A program made the position numbers and the translations under genes. Below, piece after piece: positions 1 through 10,107 of a DNA stretch of 64,000 nt. This DNA comes from Rhodoferax sp. BAB1 (GTDB lineage Bacteria > Pseudomonadota > Gammaproteobacteria > Burkholderiales > Burkholderiaceae_C), in assembly GCF_013334205.1 (NCBI RefSeq), contig NZ_CP054424.1, forward strand, positions 1,880,001-1,944,000, given 5' to 3'. The notes below the pieces were generated by a model. That model was not told where the DNA came from, searched no databases, and was given only the letters and a program-made list of their open reading frames with translations. Each line of letters starts with the position of its first letter. Position 1 is the stretch's first letter.

Positions 1-511
1 GCGAGACCAGTTCGTTGGGATGGTGCATGAGGTAGGACAGCAGCTTGAACTCCTGCGCGGTCAGGTTGACCGGCTGGCCGTCCAGCGTGACCTTGCCGCT
101 GCGGGTGTCCAGCGCCAGCGGGCCGCAGGCCAGCAGCGCCGAGGCCAGGCCGCTGGCGCGGCGGATCAGGGCGCGCACCCGGGCCAGCAGCTCTTCGGTG
201 TGGAAAGGTTTGGTGAGGTAGTCGTCGGCGCCGGCGTCGATGCCGGCCACCTTCTCGTGCCACTGGTCGCGTGCGGTGAGGATGAGCACCGGCGCGCTCA
301 TGCCTTCGCTGCGCCAGCGCTTGAGCACGCTCAGGCCGTCGAGCACGGGCAGACCCAGATCCAGCACCACGGCGTCATAGGCCTGCACGCCGCCCTGGAC
401 CCAGGCGTCGCGGCCGTTGTCGGCCTGGTCGACAGCGTAACCGGCATCCAGCAGCACCTGGCGCAATTGCGCGGCCAGCGTGGCTTCGTCTTCGACCAGC
501 AGCACGCGCAT
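1..511 (-). CDS. OmpR-family response regulator (C-terminus cut by window edge)
   Basis: A DNA-binding response regulator of a two-component system. The receiver domain starts MRVLLVEDE, has the phospho-acceptor Asp near residue 51 (VVLDLGLP) and the conserved Lys in LTKPF near residue 101. About 170 residues are visible; the winged-helix output domain has begun (VNLTAQEFKLLSYL) when the window ends. Its ATG shares one base with the stop of the upstream PepSY gene, so the two are translationally coupled. A histidine kinase would be expected further left, outside the window. The divergent c-type cytochrome genes are plausible targets, since the SHP/DHC/cytochrome b cluster is often found beside a two-component system; that link is inferred. 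Confidence 0.9.
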   Translation of the reverse strand, partial: MRVLLVEDEATLAAQLRQVLLDAGYAVDQADNGRDAWVQGGVQAYDAVVLDLGLPVLDGLSVLKRWRSEGMSAPVLILTARDQWHEKVAGIDAGADDYLTKPFHTEELLARVRALIRRASGLASALLACGPLALDTRSGKVTLDGQPVNLTAQEFKLLSYLMHHPNELVS

Positions 512-819
512 CAGCGTTGAACCTCGCGCTGCCGGATGATCGCGGCGGTCTTGGCGTCGACCTTGAGCTTGAGCAGGCCACCACCGCTTTGCAGGATCTT
601 GAGTTCGTAAATCCACAGGCCCTTCTCGCGCTCCAGCTCCACTTCCAGCACGTTGCCGGGGTGGTCCCGGGACACGCGCTCGAGCACCACGTGCAGCGGC
701 AGCACTTCACCGGCCTGCAGGGCGGCGCGGGCGCGGTCGTGGTCGCCGTCGGCCAGGCTGGCCAGCGGCGTCAGGGCCGCAGCGACAAGCAGGGTGGCGA
801 TGGCGAGGGTTGTGCGCAT
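511..819 (-). CDS. PepSY-domain periplasmic protein
   Basis: A small secreted protein of about 102 residues. The N-terminus (MRTTLAIATLLVAAALTPLASLA) is a typical Sec signal peptide, followed by a single PepSY domain (LPLHVVLERV through GLWIYELKIL and AKTAAIIRQ). PepSY proteins of this size commonly sit next to two-component regulators and are thought to sense or modulate the sensor kinase in the periplasm. The start at 819 was chosen because the signal peptide begins there; the reading frame stays open further upstream, but that extension lacks protein-like composition. The stop overlaps the response-regulator ATG by one base. The actual ligand is unknown. Confidence 0.8.
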   Translation of the reverse strand: MRTTLAIATLLVAAALTPLASLADGDHDRARAALQAGEVLPLHVVLERVSRDHPGNVLEVELEREKGLWIYELKILQSGGGLLKLKVDAKTAAIIRQREVQR

Positions 820-967
820 GGGGGGGCTTCCAGGGTGGGATCTTATGCCCCTCATTCTGCGCAGCGAAGCTGAACGGCAGATGAACGGCGGCTTCAGCCT
901 GGGTACAGGCAGCGGGGCGCACCATGAACGCCATCCCGAAACCCCACCCCAACAACAGGAGTCGTTC

Positions 968-1378
968 ATGAAGAAGATCAAGTGGATGTCGGCCACCGCC
1001 GGGCTGGCCATGCTGCTGCTGATGCTGCAGCCAGCCCAGGCCGCGGACACCAGCATGGCCGAACAGCTGGCCCGCTGGAATGCGGCAGCCGGCTCACCCG
1101 GCAACGCGGCAAAAGGCCAGGTCTTTTTTGGCAGCAAGCACGGCGGCGACTGGTCTTGCGCCTCCTGCCACGGCACACCGCCCACCGGCCAGGGCAAACA
1201 CGCGAGCACGGGCAAGACCATCGCCCCGCTGGCGCCGGCCTTCAACCCCCAGGCGTTCACCGACAGCGCCAAGGTGGACAAGTGGCTGCGCCGCAATTGC
1301 AAGGACGTGCTGAGCCGCGAGTGCACGGCCGCCGAGAAAGCCGACGTGCTGGCCTACCTGGCCAGCCTGAAACCCTGA
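968..1378 (+). CDS. SHP-like monoheme cytochrome c (DUF1924)
   Basis: A 136-residue c-type cytochrome with a signal peptide cleaved near residue 25 (AQA). It has one heme-attachment motif, CASCH at 64-68, then IAPLAPAFNP and KWLRRNC. It closely resembles the sphaeroides heme protein (SHP), an oxygen-binding cytochrome in which an Asn is the displaceable axial ligand. The candidate Asn is N110, followed directly by Cys111, which could pair with Cys119 as the SHP disulfide does. It is the first gene of a three-gene run with a diheme cytochrome c and cytochrome b561, the known SHP-DHC-cyt b arrangement. Likely role: terminal acceptor that binds O2 or a small ligand in the periplasm. The ligand assignment is by recalled similarity. 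Confidence 0.85.
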   Translation: MKKIKWMSATAGLAMLLLMLQPAQAADTSMAEQLARWNAAAGSPGNAAKGQVFFGSKHGGDWSCASCHGTPPTGQGKHASTGKTIAPLAPAFNPQAFTDSAKVDKWLRRNCKDVLSRECTAAEKADVLAYLASLKP

Positions 1379-1396
1379 ACCCGCTGGAGCAACACC

Positions 1397-1921
1397 ATGC
1401 AAGCCCCAACGCAAACCCGAACTCTCAAGCGGACCCTGCCGGCCCTGGCCCTGCTGCTGGGCCTCACCACCGCCGCCTTGGCCGACAGCGGCAACCTGAA
1501 CCCGCGCCAGATGCTGCCCGGCTACCAGCAGGAATGCGCGGCCTGCCACCTGGCCTACCCGGCGGGCCTGCTGCCGGCGCGTTCCTGGGACCGCATCATG
1601 AGCGGCCTGGACAAACACTACGGCACCGACGCCTCGCTCGACGCGGCCACCGTGCAGCAGATCGGCCAGTGGCTGCAGGCCAACGCGGGCACCTACAAGC
1701 GCGTGAGCGCACCGCCGCCGCAGGACCGCATCACCGAATCGGCCTGGTTCCTACGCAAGCACCGCAAGCTGGACGCGCCCGTGTGGCAACACGCCAGCGT
1801 GAAGAGCGCAGCCAACTGTGCGGCCTGCCACACCCGTGCCGAACAGGGCAGCTTCGATGAGCGCGAACTTCAATTTCCCCGCGGCCTGGACGCGCGCTAC
1901 CGCCGCGCCTTCCAGGACTGA
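1397..1921 (+). CDS. Diheme cytochrome c (DHC type)
   Basis: A 174-residue periplasmic cytochrome with an N-terminal signal sequence (TLPALALLLGLTTAALA) and two heme-binding motifs, ECAACH near residue 51 and NCAACH near residue 141. Size and spacing fit the DHC family that transfers electrons to SHP. It lies 18 bases after the SHP-like gene, and its stop codon overlaps the first possible ATG of the cytochrome b gene (TGATG), so the three are almost certainly one transcript. The expected electron path is quinol to cytochrome b to DHC to SHP. The C-terminus is charged and lacks further domains. Confidence 0.87.
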   Translation: MQAPTQTRTLKRTLPALALLLGLTTAALADSGNLNPRQMLPGYQQECAACHLAYPAGLLPARSWDRIMSGLDKHYGTDASLDAATVQQIGQWLQANAGTYKRVSAPPPQDRITESAWFLRKHRKLDAPVWQHASVKSAANCAACHTRAEQGSFDERELQFPRGLDARYRRAFQD

Positions 1922-1944
1922 TGAACCCGAACCGGAGCGACCCC

Positions 1945-2694
1945 ATGAACACCACCTCCCCCCACACCACCTTGGCCGGAACCGCGCCGCGCCAGGCCGC
2001 GGCGACCCGCCGCGTCATCGACGCGCCCACCCGCATGTTCCACTGGCTGTTTGCCCTGAGCTTCGTGGGGGCCTACCTCACCGCCGATGGCGAGCGCCTG
2101 CGCCTGGTGCACGTCGTGCTGGGTTACAGCATGGCCGGCCTGCTGGTCTTTCGCGTGCTCTACGGCCTGTTCGGCCCGCGGCAGGCGCGCCTGTCCCTGC
2201 TCTGGGGCAAGGTGGCGAACGCGCCGGCCTGGCTGCGCAGCGTGAAGGCGGCCTGGTCCGGCACGGGCCAGGCAACGGCGCCGGTGAACTGGCGCCAGGG
2301 CCAGTACCTGGCCATGGCGATGACCGTGCTCGCCCTTCTGGCCGTGGTGCTGCCGCTGACCCTGAGCGGCTACGCGGCCTTTCACGAATGGGGCGGCGAG
2401 TGGCTCGAAGAGGTCCATGAAGCAGCGGGTGAATTCATGCTGTGGCTGGTGCTGGGCCACCTGGCCTTCCTGCTGGCCCTGAGCCTGCTACGGCGCCGGA
2501 ACCAGGCCACGCCCATGCTCACCGGCCGCATGGAGGGCGCGGGGCCGGACCTGGCCAAGCGCAACCACGCGGGGCTCGCCATGCTGCTGCTGGCGGCCAT
2601 GCTCTCCTACTGGGCCTGGGAATGGCAGCAGGCGCCCAGCACCGCACCGACCCAGATCAGCTGCAGCAAGGATCGCCACGCGGATGACTGCTGA
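1945..2694 (+). CDS. Cytochrome b561-type membrane protein
   Basis: An integral membrane cytochrome b of about 249 residues. It begins the b561 domain at PTRMFHWLFALSF, with further membrane segments at LVHVVLGYSMAGLLVF, LAMAMTVLALLAVVLPL, FMLWLVLGHLAFLLAL and a last one near GLAMLLLAAML. Candidate heme-ligand histidines lie in the FHW, LVHV and GHLA segments. I chose ATG 1945 because GGAG at 1934 is well spaced; ATG 1921, which overlaps the DHC stop, would add eight residues. Expected to oxidise quinol and reduce the diheme cytochrome encoded upstream. Confidence 0.85.
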   Translation: MNTTSPHTTLAGTAPRQAAATRRVIDAPTRMFHWLFALSFVGAYLTADGERLRLVHVVLGYSMAGLLVFRVLYGLFGPRQARLSLLWGKVANAPAWLRSVKAAWSGTGQATAPVNWRQGQYLAMAMTVLALLAVVLPLTLSGYAAFHEWGGEWLEEVHEAAGEFMLWLVLGHLAFLLALSLLRRRNQATPMLTGRMEGAGPDLAKRNHAGLAMLLLAAMLSYWAWEWQQAPSTAPTQISCSKDRHADDC

Positions 2695-2714
2695 GAGCTG
2701 AGACCCCAGACGTA

Positions 2715-2748
2715 AAAACCCGCCCCGGCTTGCACCGAGGCGGGTTTT
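2715..2748. terminator. Bidirectional hairpin terminator
   Basis: A 10-bp perfect stem (AAAACCCGCC with GGCGGGTTTT) flanked by A and T runs lies between the convergent cytochrome b and clpB genes. It can end transcription from both sides. Confidence 0.85.
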
Positions 2749-2772
2749 CTTTGGCGCGCAGCGCCGGGGGAC

Positions 2773-5367
<2,595 letters not shown>

Positions 5368-5390
5368 GAAATCCTCCGGTTGCAGCCCAG

Positions 5391-5417
5391 CTTTGGGTGC
5401 ATGGTAGAGATTTCAAG
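5391..5417 (-). promoter_or_regulatory. Sigma-32-like promoter of clpB
   Basis: On the minus strand a perfect CTTGAAA (-35) is followed after 13 bases by CCCAAAG, matching the CCCA core of the heat-shock -10. The resulting start would lie about 15-20 bases before the clpB ATG. Position and family logic fit RpoH control. The -10 is only partly canonical. Confidence 0.65.
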
Positions 5418-5739
5418 TCATGGGAGCGATTTCTTTCTTGACCGGCATCAAATATGTGTTGGCCCGGCAGGCTTCGGTGCCATGCCGGCTGGGTTGGCAC
5501 GTCGGCGAAATGCGGACTTCCCAGGTGCGCCAGCCGCTCAGGAAGGAGTCGGGGGTGCGGGGACGTCCGGACGCAGGCGCCATTCGCGGTCGCCCTCGCG
5601 GCGGCGGACCCGCACGGTGTTGACGAAAAGATGTCAGCACCCAGACCTGCGACGTCCGCGAGCGTGCGCCGGAGTACGGATCTCCCCGTACCCCCGGCGT
5701 GCCAACCAGGCCGGCGTGGCGCCAGCCTAAAGTAGAAAC
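5418..5739. other. Intergenic gap without a credible gene
   Basis: About 320 bases between the clpB promoter and the end of the flavin monooxygenase gene. Short open frames exist, but none has a ribosome-binding site or protein-like composition. It holds a strong imperfect hairpin (5667-5699), a 6-bp repeat TGCCA/TGGCA around 5480-5510, and a near-match to an FNR site at 5438-5451. Confidence 0.6.
5667..5699. repeat. GC-rich inverted repeat 3' of the monooxygenase gene
   Basis: CGCCGG and GTACGG pair with CCGTAC and CCGGCG, giving a 12-bp stem with a small A/CC internal loop and a 6-base apical loop. It sits about 40-70 bases beyond the monooxygenase stop. There is no U tract, so a transcript-end or mRNA-stabilising role is only possible. 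Confidence 0.5.
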
Positions 5740-6993
5740 TCAGGACGGCTTGACAGCCTCCTGCGAGAACCCGGCCACGCGCTTGTAGTTCTCGGAGATC
5801 TGGCGCAGCTCTTCCTGGCTGATCAGGTCATCGATATGGCGGAAGGGCTTGCCGCCGCTGAGTTCATCGACCTTGATGTTGATGAAGTCCGGCGGCGTGC
5901 TGCGGTTGGTGCGCACCACACGCGCGGTGGGTTCCACCCGGGCCTGGTCGTAGATCTGCAGGGCGGCCTGCGCATCGGGGGTGACGGCCAGCAGCTCGGC
6001 CAGGGTGCGCGCGTCGATCAGGCCCTGGGCCGCGCCATTGGAGCCGCGCGGGTACATGGGGTGGGCGGCGTCGCCCATGAAGGTGACGCGGCCGAAAGTC
6101 CAGCGGGCCACCGGGTCCTTGTCGACCATGGGGTACTCGAGGATGTGCTGGGCATTGGCGATGAGGGCGGGCACATCGAGCCAGTCGAACTTCCAGTCGG
6201 CGTAGATGGCCTCGAAGTCGGCCTTGTTGCCCGGGCGGTTCCAGTCGTTCATGGCCTCGCCCTCGTGCTGGATCTCGGCCATCCAGTTGATGAGCTGATT
6301 ACCCTGCCCGTCCACGTTGTCGACGATGGGGTAGATCACCAGCTTGCCGGTGTGAATCGACCCCACGCGCATATAACTCTTGCCCGTCAGGATGGGCTTG
6401 TGCACGGTGACACCGCGCCAGGTGTTGATGCCGGCGAAGGCCACTTTCTCGTCCGGGTAGAACTGGCGGCGGATGGTGGAGTTCACGCCGTCGCAGGCGA
6501 TGACGATGTCGGCGCGCACGCTGGGGCGCTTGTTCCCTTTGGTATCGACGAAGTGCACGGTGGCGCCCATGGCGTCCTGCTCGACGCCGGTGCAGCGGTG
6601 GTCGGTGTGGATGCGGGCCGGGCCGATGCGGGCCAGCGCCTCCTCGAACAGGATGCGGTGCAGCTTGCCGCGGTGGATGCCCACCTCCGGAAAAGGATAA
6701 CCGGCATGCCGTCCGCGCGGCTCCCGGTAGATGTACTGGCCGTAGCGGTTGAAGAACACGCTCTCCAGGTTCTCGATGCCCACGGCCTCCAGCTTGCTTT
6801 GCACGCCCAACGCGGCCAGCTCGCGCATGGCGTGCGGCAGCAGGGTGATGCCCACACCCAGTTCCTTCACCTCGGGCACAGCCTCGTACACCTCGCAGGC
6901 GATGCCGCGCTGGTGCAGGGACAGGGCCAGGCCCAGACCGGCCACACCGCCGCCCACGATGGCGATGCGGGTGTCCTGATGCAGCTCACCCAT
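5740..6993 (-). CDS. FAD-dependent aromatic monooxygenase (salicylate-hydroxylase-like)
   Basis: A 417-residue class A flavoprotein monooxygenase. It has the N-terminal dinucleotide-binding motif IVGGGVAGLG (residues about 11-20), the DG motif (ACDGVNSTIR, near 167) and the GD motif (FMGDAAHPMYPRGSNGA, near 290), all expected for FAD- and NAD(P)H-dependent ring hydroxylases of the PF01494 family. The substrate is not deducible. It is the last gene of a three-gene operon with a Bug-type binding protein (4-base gap) and a LigW-like decarboxylase. It may therefore act on a decarboxylated or carboxylated phenolic acid, for example by oxidative hydroxylation of the decarboxylase product. Confidence 0.85.
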   Translation of the reverse strand: MGELHQDTRIAIVGGGVAGLGLALSLHQRGIACEVYEAVPEVKELGVGITLLPHAMRELAALGVQSKLEAVGIENLESVFFNRYGQYIYREPRGRHAGYPFPEVGIHRGKLHRILFEEALARIGPARIHTDHRCTGVEQDAMGATVHFVDTKGNKRPSVRADIVIACDGVNSTIRRQFYPDEKVAFAGINTWRGVTVHKPILTGKSYMRVGSIHTGKLVIYPIVDNVDGQGNQLINWMAEIQHEGEAMNDWNRPGNKADFEAIYADWKFDWLDVPALIANAQHILEYPMVDKDPVARWTFGRVTFMGDAAHPMYPRGSNGAAQGLIDARTLAELLAVTPDAQAALQIYDQARVEPTARVVRTNRSTPPDFINIKVDELSGGKPFRHIDDLISQEELRQISENYKRVAGFSQEAVKPS

Positions 6994-6997
6994 GGGC

Positions 6998-7957
6998 TTA
7001 CTCTGCCTGGATGTTGTTGCGCCGGATGACGGCGCCCCAGCGCGGGTAGTCCCGGTTCACGATGTTGCCCAGCTCGGCCGAGCTGGACGATTCGGCCAGC
7101 AGGCCGGCCTTGCCCAAGGCGTTGGAGATTTCTGGCAGTTTCAGGATGGCGGCGAGTTCGGTATTCAGGCGCTGGACCACGGCGGCGTTGGTCTTGGCCG
7201 GCACGAAGAAGGCGTACCAGAGGTCGACGTCCACGCCCTTGGCGCCCAGCTCCTCGAAGGTGGCGACATTCGGCGACACCGGGTGGCGCTTGGGGCTGCC
7301 AACAGCCAGCGCGGTCAGACGGCCCGAATTCACGAAGCCCTGGGCCACGTGCACCGGCAGGAAACCCACGTTGAGTTCACCCGAGAGCAGGTCGGTGGTG
7401 TAGCCGGCCGAGCCGCGGTAGGGCACGTGCAGCATGAAGGTCTGCGTCTGCACCTTGAAGAGCTCCATGGCCATGTGGTGCGGCGTGCCGACACCGGGCG
7501 AGCCGTAGCTGATGCTGCCGGGTTTGGCGCGGGCCTGGGCCAGCAGGTCCTGCAGGGACTTGATGCCGGTCTTGGGGTTGGCCACCAGCATCAGCGTGCC
7601 CCAGGCCGCCATGGAGACGGGCGCGAAGTCCTTCACCGGGTCGAAGGGCACGTTCTTGTAGAGCTGCGAGGCCATGAGCATGGTGTTGGCGCCCATGAGC
7701 ACGGTGTAGCCGTCGGAGTTGCTCTTGGCCACTTGGTCGGCGCCGATGTTGCCGCTGGCGCCCGGCACATTGCTCACCACCACGGGCTGGCCCAGGCGCT
7801 CGGACAGGCGCGGCGCCACCGAGCGGGCGATGGTGTCCATGCCGGTGCCCGGCGTGAAGGGCACGATGATGCGCACGGTCTGCGCGGGCCAGGTCTGGGC
7901 GCCGGCAGCGCCGGCCAGCAGGAGCAAGCCTGCGAACAGATGCTTGATCGTCTTCAT
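6998..7957 (-). CDS. Bug/TctC-family periplasmic solute-binding protein
   Basis: A 319-residue substrate-binding protein of the tripartite tricarboxylate transporter family. It starts with a signal peptide (LFAGLLLLAGAAGAQ) and continues WPAQTVRIIVPFTPGTGMDTIAR, the standard opening of Bug proteins, with VVSNVPGASGNIGADQVAKS next. No TctA/TctB membrane genes are adjacent, which is usual for the many orphan Bug proteins in this bacterial family. From operon position it probably binds the aromatic carboxylate processed by the neighbouring decarboxylase and monooxygenase, or acts as a sensor for it; this is inference. Confidence 0.9.
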   Translation of the reverse strand: MKTIKHLFAGLLLLAGAAGAQTWPAQTVRIIVPFTPGTGMDTIARSVAPRLSERLGQPVVVSNVPGASGNIGADQVAKSNSDGYTVLMGANTMLMASQLYKNVPFDPVKDFAPVSMAAWGTLMLVANPKTGIKSLQDLLAQARAKPGSISYGSPGVGTPHHMAMELFKVQTQTFMLHVPYRGSAGYTTDLLSGELNVGFLPVHVAQGFVNSGRLTALAVGSPKRHPVSPNVATFEELGAKGVDVDLWYAFFVPAKTNAAVVQRLNTELAAILKLPEISNALGKAGLLAESSSSAELGNIVNRDYPRWGAVIRRNNIQAE

Positions 7958-7990
7958 CTCGGTCTCCTCTTGGTGTGGTCAGGGTGAACT

Positions 7991-9064
7991 TCAGCGGATC
8001 TTGAAAACCGTCTCGGCATTGGTCTGGAAAAACTGGCGCTTGTGCTCCAGCGGCATGGCCATGGCGTCCAGCATGTTCACCTCATCGGGCGCGTACTGGT
8101 AGGGATAGTCCATGGCGTACATCACGCGGTCGGTGCCCATGAAGTCCTGGGTGAACTTGATGGCCTGTTCCCAGGCCACGCCGCTGTTGGTGATGTAGAA
8201 ATGCTCGCGCAGGTACTCGCTGGGGCGTTTTTTGATCGGCTGGATGCTCGGGTACCGCTGCGACTTGACCGTGGCCTGGTGCATGTAGTCCAGGCGGTAG
8301 GCCCAGAAGGGCAGCGCCTCGCCCATGTGGCCCAGGATCATGCGCAGCTTCGGGAAACGGTCGAACACGCCAGCCGTGATGATGCGCATGGCGTGCAGGC
8401 CTGTCTCCACGCCGAAGCCGTAGATGGCGCCGTCCAGGCCGCATTCCTGGAAGGGCTGCAGCATGCCGGGCGGCAGCGCATTGGGGTGCAGGTAGATGGG
8501 TGCGTCGTTGGCCTCGGCGGCGGCAAAGATGTCCCAGAACTTGGGGTCGGACAGGTACTCGCCCTGGGTGTGCGAGTTGATGATGACCGAGTGCATGCCC
8601 AGCTTGCTGACACCGCGCTCGATCTCCTTCGCGGCAGCGACCGGGTCCTGCGGGGCGATGGCGATCATGCCGGCTAGGCGCGTGGGATGGCGGCGGATGG
8701 CGGCGGCCAGTTCGTCATTGGCACCCTGCACGAAGGACACAGCGGTGGCCTTGTCCATCACCTGCGCGGCCGGCGAGGTCAGCGCCAGCACGGCCATGTC
8801 CACACCCGCCGCGTCCATGTGCTGCAGGCGCAACTGGTCCAGGTCCAGCAGGCCGCGCATGATGTGCTGCGCGCGCTCGCTGGGGCTGCTCATGTAGAAG
8901 CCCATCAGGCCGCGGAAACCGGGGTCGGCGTCGCCGCGCGCCAGGATCTTCCCGTAGATGTCGAGCATCTCCTGCGTGGCAAAGGCCTCTTCGGTGGCGA
9001 TGCGCCGGTAGGGCACTTTTTGCGGGGCGGCCGGGTTGGCCAGATTGGGGAGTTTCAACTCCAT
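7991..9064 (-). CDS. Amidohydrolase-family decarboxylase, LigW (5-carboxyvanillate decarboxylase)-like
   Basis: A 357-residue amidohydrolase-2 protein. Similarity runs along its length to LigW-type non-oxidative aromatic decarboxylases: RIATEEAF near the N-terminus (metal-ligand Glu at 25/26), INSHTQGEYL, LHPNALPPG, LDGAIYGFGVETG, MILGHMGEALPFW, NSGVAWEQAIKF and YAMDYPYQYAPDEV (metal-ligand Asp). LigW removes the 5-carboxyl group from 5-carboxyvanillate using a divalent metal; gamma-resorcylate and related decarboxylases are alternatives. I chose ATG 9064 for its GGAG site; longer upstream starts run into the promoter region. First gene of the operon, divergent from a LysR gene. Confidence 0.8.
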   Translation of the reverse strand: MELKLPNLANPAAPQKVPYRRIATEEAFATQEMLDIYGKILARGDADPGFRGLMGFYMSSPSERAQHIMRGLLDLDQLRLQHMDAAGVDMAVLALTSPAAQVMDKATAVSFVQGANDELAAAIRRHPTRLAGMIAIAPQDPVAAAKEIERGVSKLGMHSVIINSHTQGEYLSDPKFWDIFAAAEANDAPIYLHPNALPPGMLQPFQECGLDGAIYGFGVETGLHAMRIITAGVFDRFPKLRMILGHMGEALPFWAYRLDYMHQATVKSQRYPSIQPIKKRPSEYLREHFYITNSGVAWEQAIKFTQDFMGTDRVMYAMDYPYQYAPDEVNMLDAMAMPLEHKRQFFQTNAETVFKIR

Positions 9065-9127
9065 GTCTTGTCTCCAGGGGATGCTCAAATTGACTTGAGT
9101 CATCTTAATTAACCTCGATATCATCAA

Positions 9128-9149
9128 CAATAGACCAATTCGTCTATTG
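9128..9149. promoter_or_regulatory. LysR-type operator palindrome
   Basis: A perfect 8-bp inverted repeat, CAATAGAC-N6-GTCTATTG, lies in the AT-rich 109-base region between the decarboxylase operon and the divergent LysR gene. Size, symmetry and position fit the recognition site of a LysR regulator controlling itself and the operon. A weaker CTCAA/TTGAG repeat lies at 9084-9099. Confidence 0.65.
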
Positions 9150-9173
9150 ACCTTAATCGAATCGAGTTAAATC

Positions 9174-10094
9174 ATGGACACCCTGGCCAATCTGAAGGCT
9201 TTCGTGATGACGGCGGAAACCGGCAGCTTTTCCGAGGCGGCCCGCCAGGCCGGGCTGGCCACCTCGGTGATCGCCAAACGGATCAACCAGCTGGAGTGGC
9301 GCATCCGGGCCCCGCTGTTCACGCGCAGCACACGCAAGCTGACGCTGACCGATGTGGGCGAGCGTTACCTGCCCACCGTACGCGCCATGGTGCGGCAGAT
9401 GGACGACACACTCGACGGCATGGCGCAGGCCAGCGGCGCGCTGGAAGGGCATATCCGCGTGAAGATCCCGACCACGCTGGGGGTGCTGTACCTGAGCAAG
9501 CTGCTCAACCGCTTCCTGCAGAGCCAGCCCCTGATCAGCATGGAGGTGGTACTGGCCGACCGCTCGGTCAACCCGATCGAGGAAGGTTTCGACATGGCCA
9601 TCGGCGCGCGGCCGGAGTCCTACGGCCAGGTCCTGGACCACCCGCTGTGCCCGATCCGCCGCCGCCTGTGCGCCGCGCCGTCCTATCTGGCGCGCAAGGG
9701 CACACCGGCCACGCCCGCCGACCTGCTGGAGCACGACTGCCTGGTGCTGACCACCACCGGCAGCCGCTGGGAGCTGCATGGCCCGCAGGGTCTGGTGGGC
9801 GTGGACGTGCGGCCCAAGCTCAGGAGCAATGACGGCACGGCCCTGTGCGCGGCAACCCTGGATGGCCAGGGCATTGCCCTGCTGGCCGATTACCTGGTGG
9901 CACCAGCGCTGCGCGCAGGCACGTTGCAGGAGGTGCTGCCCGGCATGCAGTTGCAGGACATCTGGCTCAAGGCCCTGGTGCCGTCCAACCGCATCGACCT
10001 GCCGCGCATCCGCGCCCTGCTGCAATGGCTGACGGAGCAGTTGCGGCAAACACCGCTGTGGGATGGGCAGGTGGAGGTCTCGGCCGGCGCCTGA
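9174..10094 (+). CDS. LysR-family transcriptional regulator
   Basis: A 306-residue LysR regulator. The N-terminal winged helix (MDTLANLKAFVMTAETGSF, then AARQAGLATSVIAKRINQLE) is followed by the two-lobed effector-binding domain. Wording such as VEKIP-type IRVKIPTTLGVLYL and GFDMAIGARPE is typical of the group. It is divergent from the LigW-like/Bug/monooxygenase operon, with a palindromic operator between them, so it most likely activates that operon in response to an aromatic acid or pathway intermediate. The effector is unknown. Confidence 0.92.
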   Translation: MDTLANLKAFVMTAETGSFSEAARQAGLATSVIAKRINQLEWRIRAPLFTRSTRKLTLTDVGERYLPTVRAMVRQMDDTLDGMAQASGALEGHIRVKIPTTLGVLYLSKLLNRFLQSQPLISMEVVLADRSVNPIEEGFDMAIGARPESYGQVLDHPLCPIRRRLCAAPSYLARKGTPATPADLLEHDCLVLTTTGSRWELHGPQGLVGVDVRPKLRSNDGTALCAATLDGQGIALLADYLVAPALRAGTLQEVLPGMQLQDIWLKALVPSNRIDLPRIRALLQWLTEQLRQTPLWDGQVEVSAGA

Positions 10095-10107
10095 GGCCGC
10101 CGCGGCC

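Noticed and set aside
5420..5623. 67-codon frame between clpB and the monooxygenase gene
   Set aside because: No ribosome-binding site, Arg/Gly-rich composition typical of non-coding GC-rich DNA, and it overlaps the clpB upstream region.
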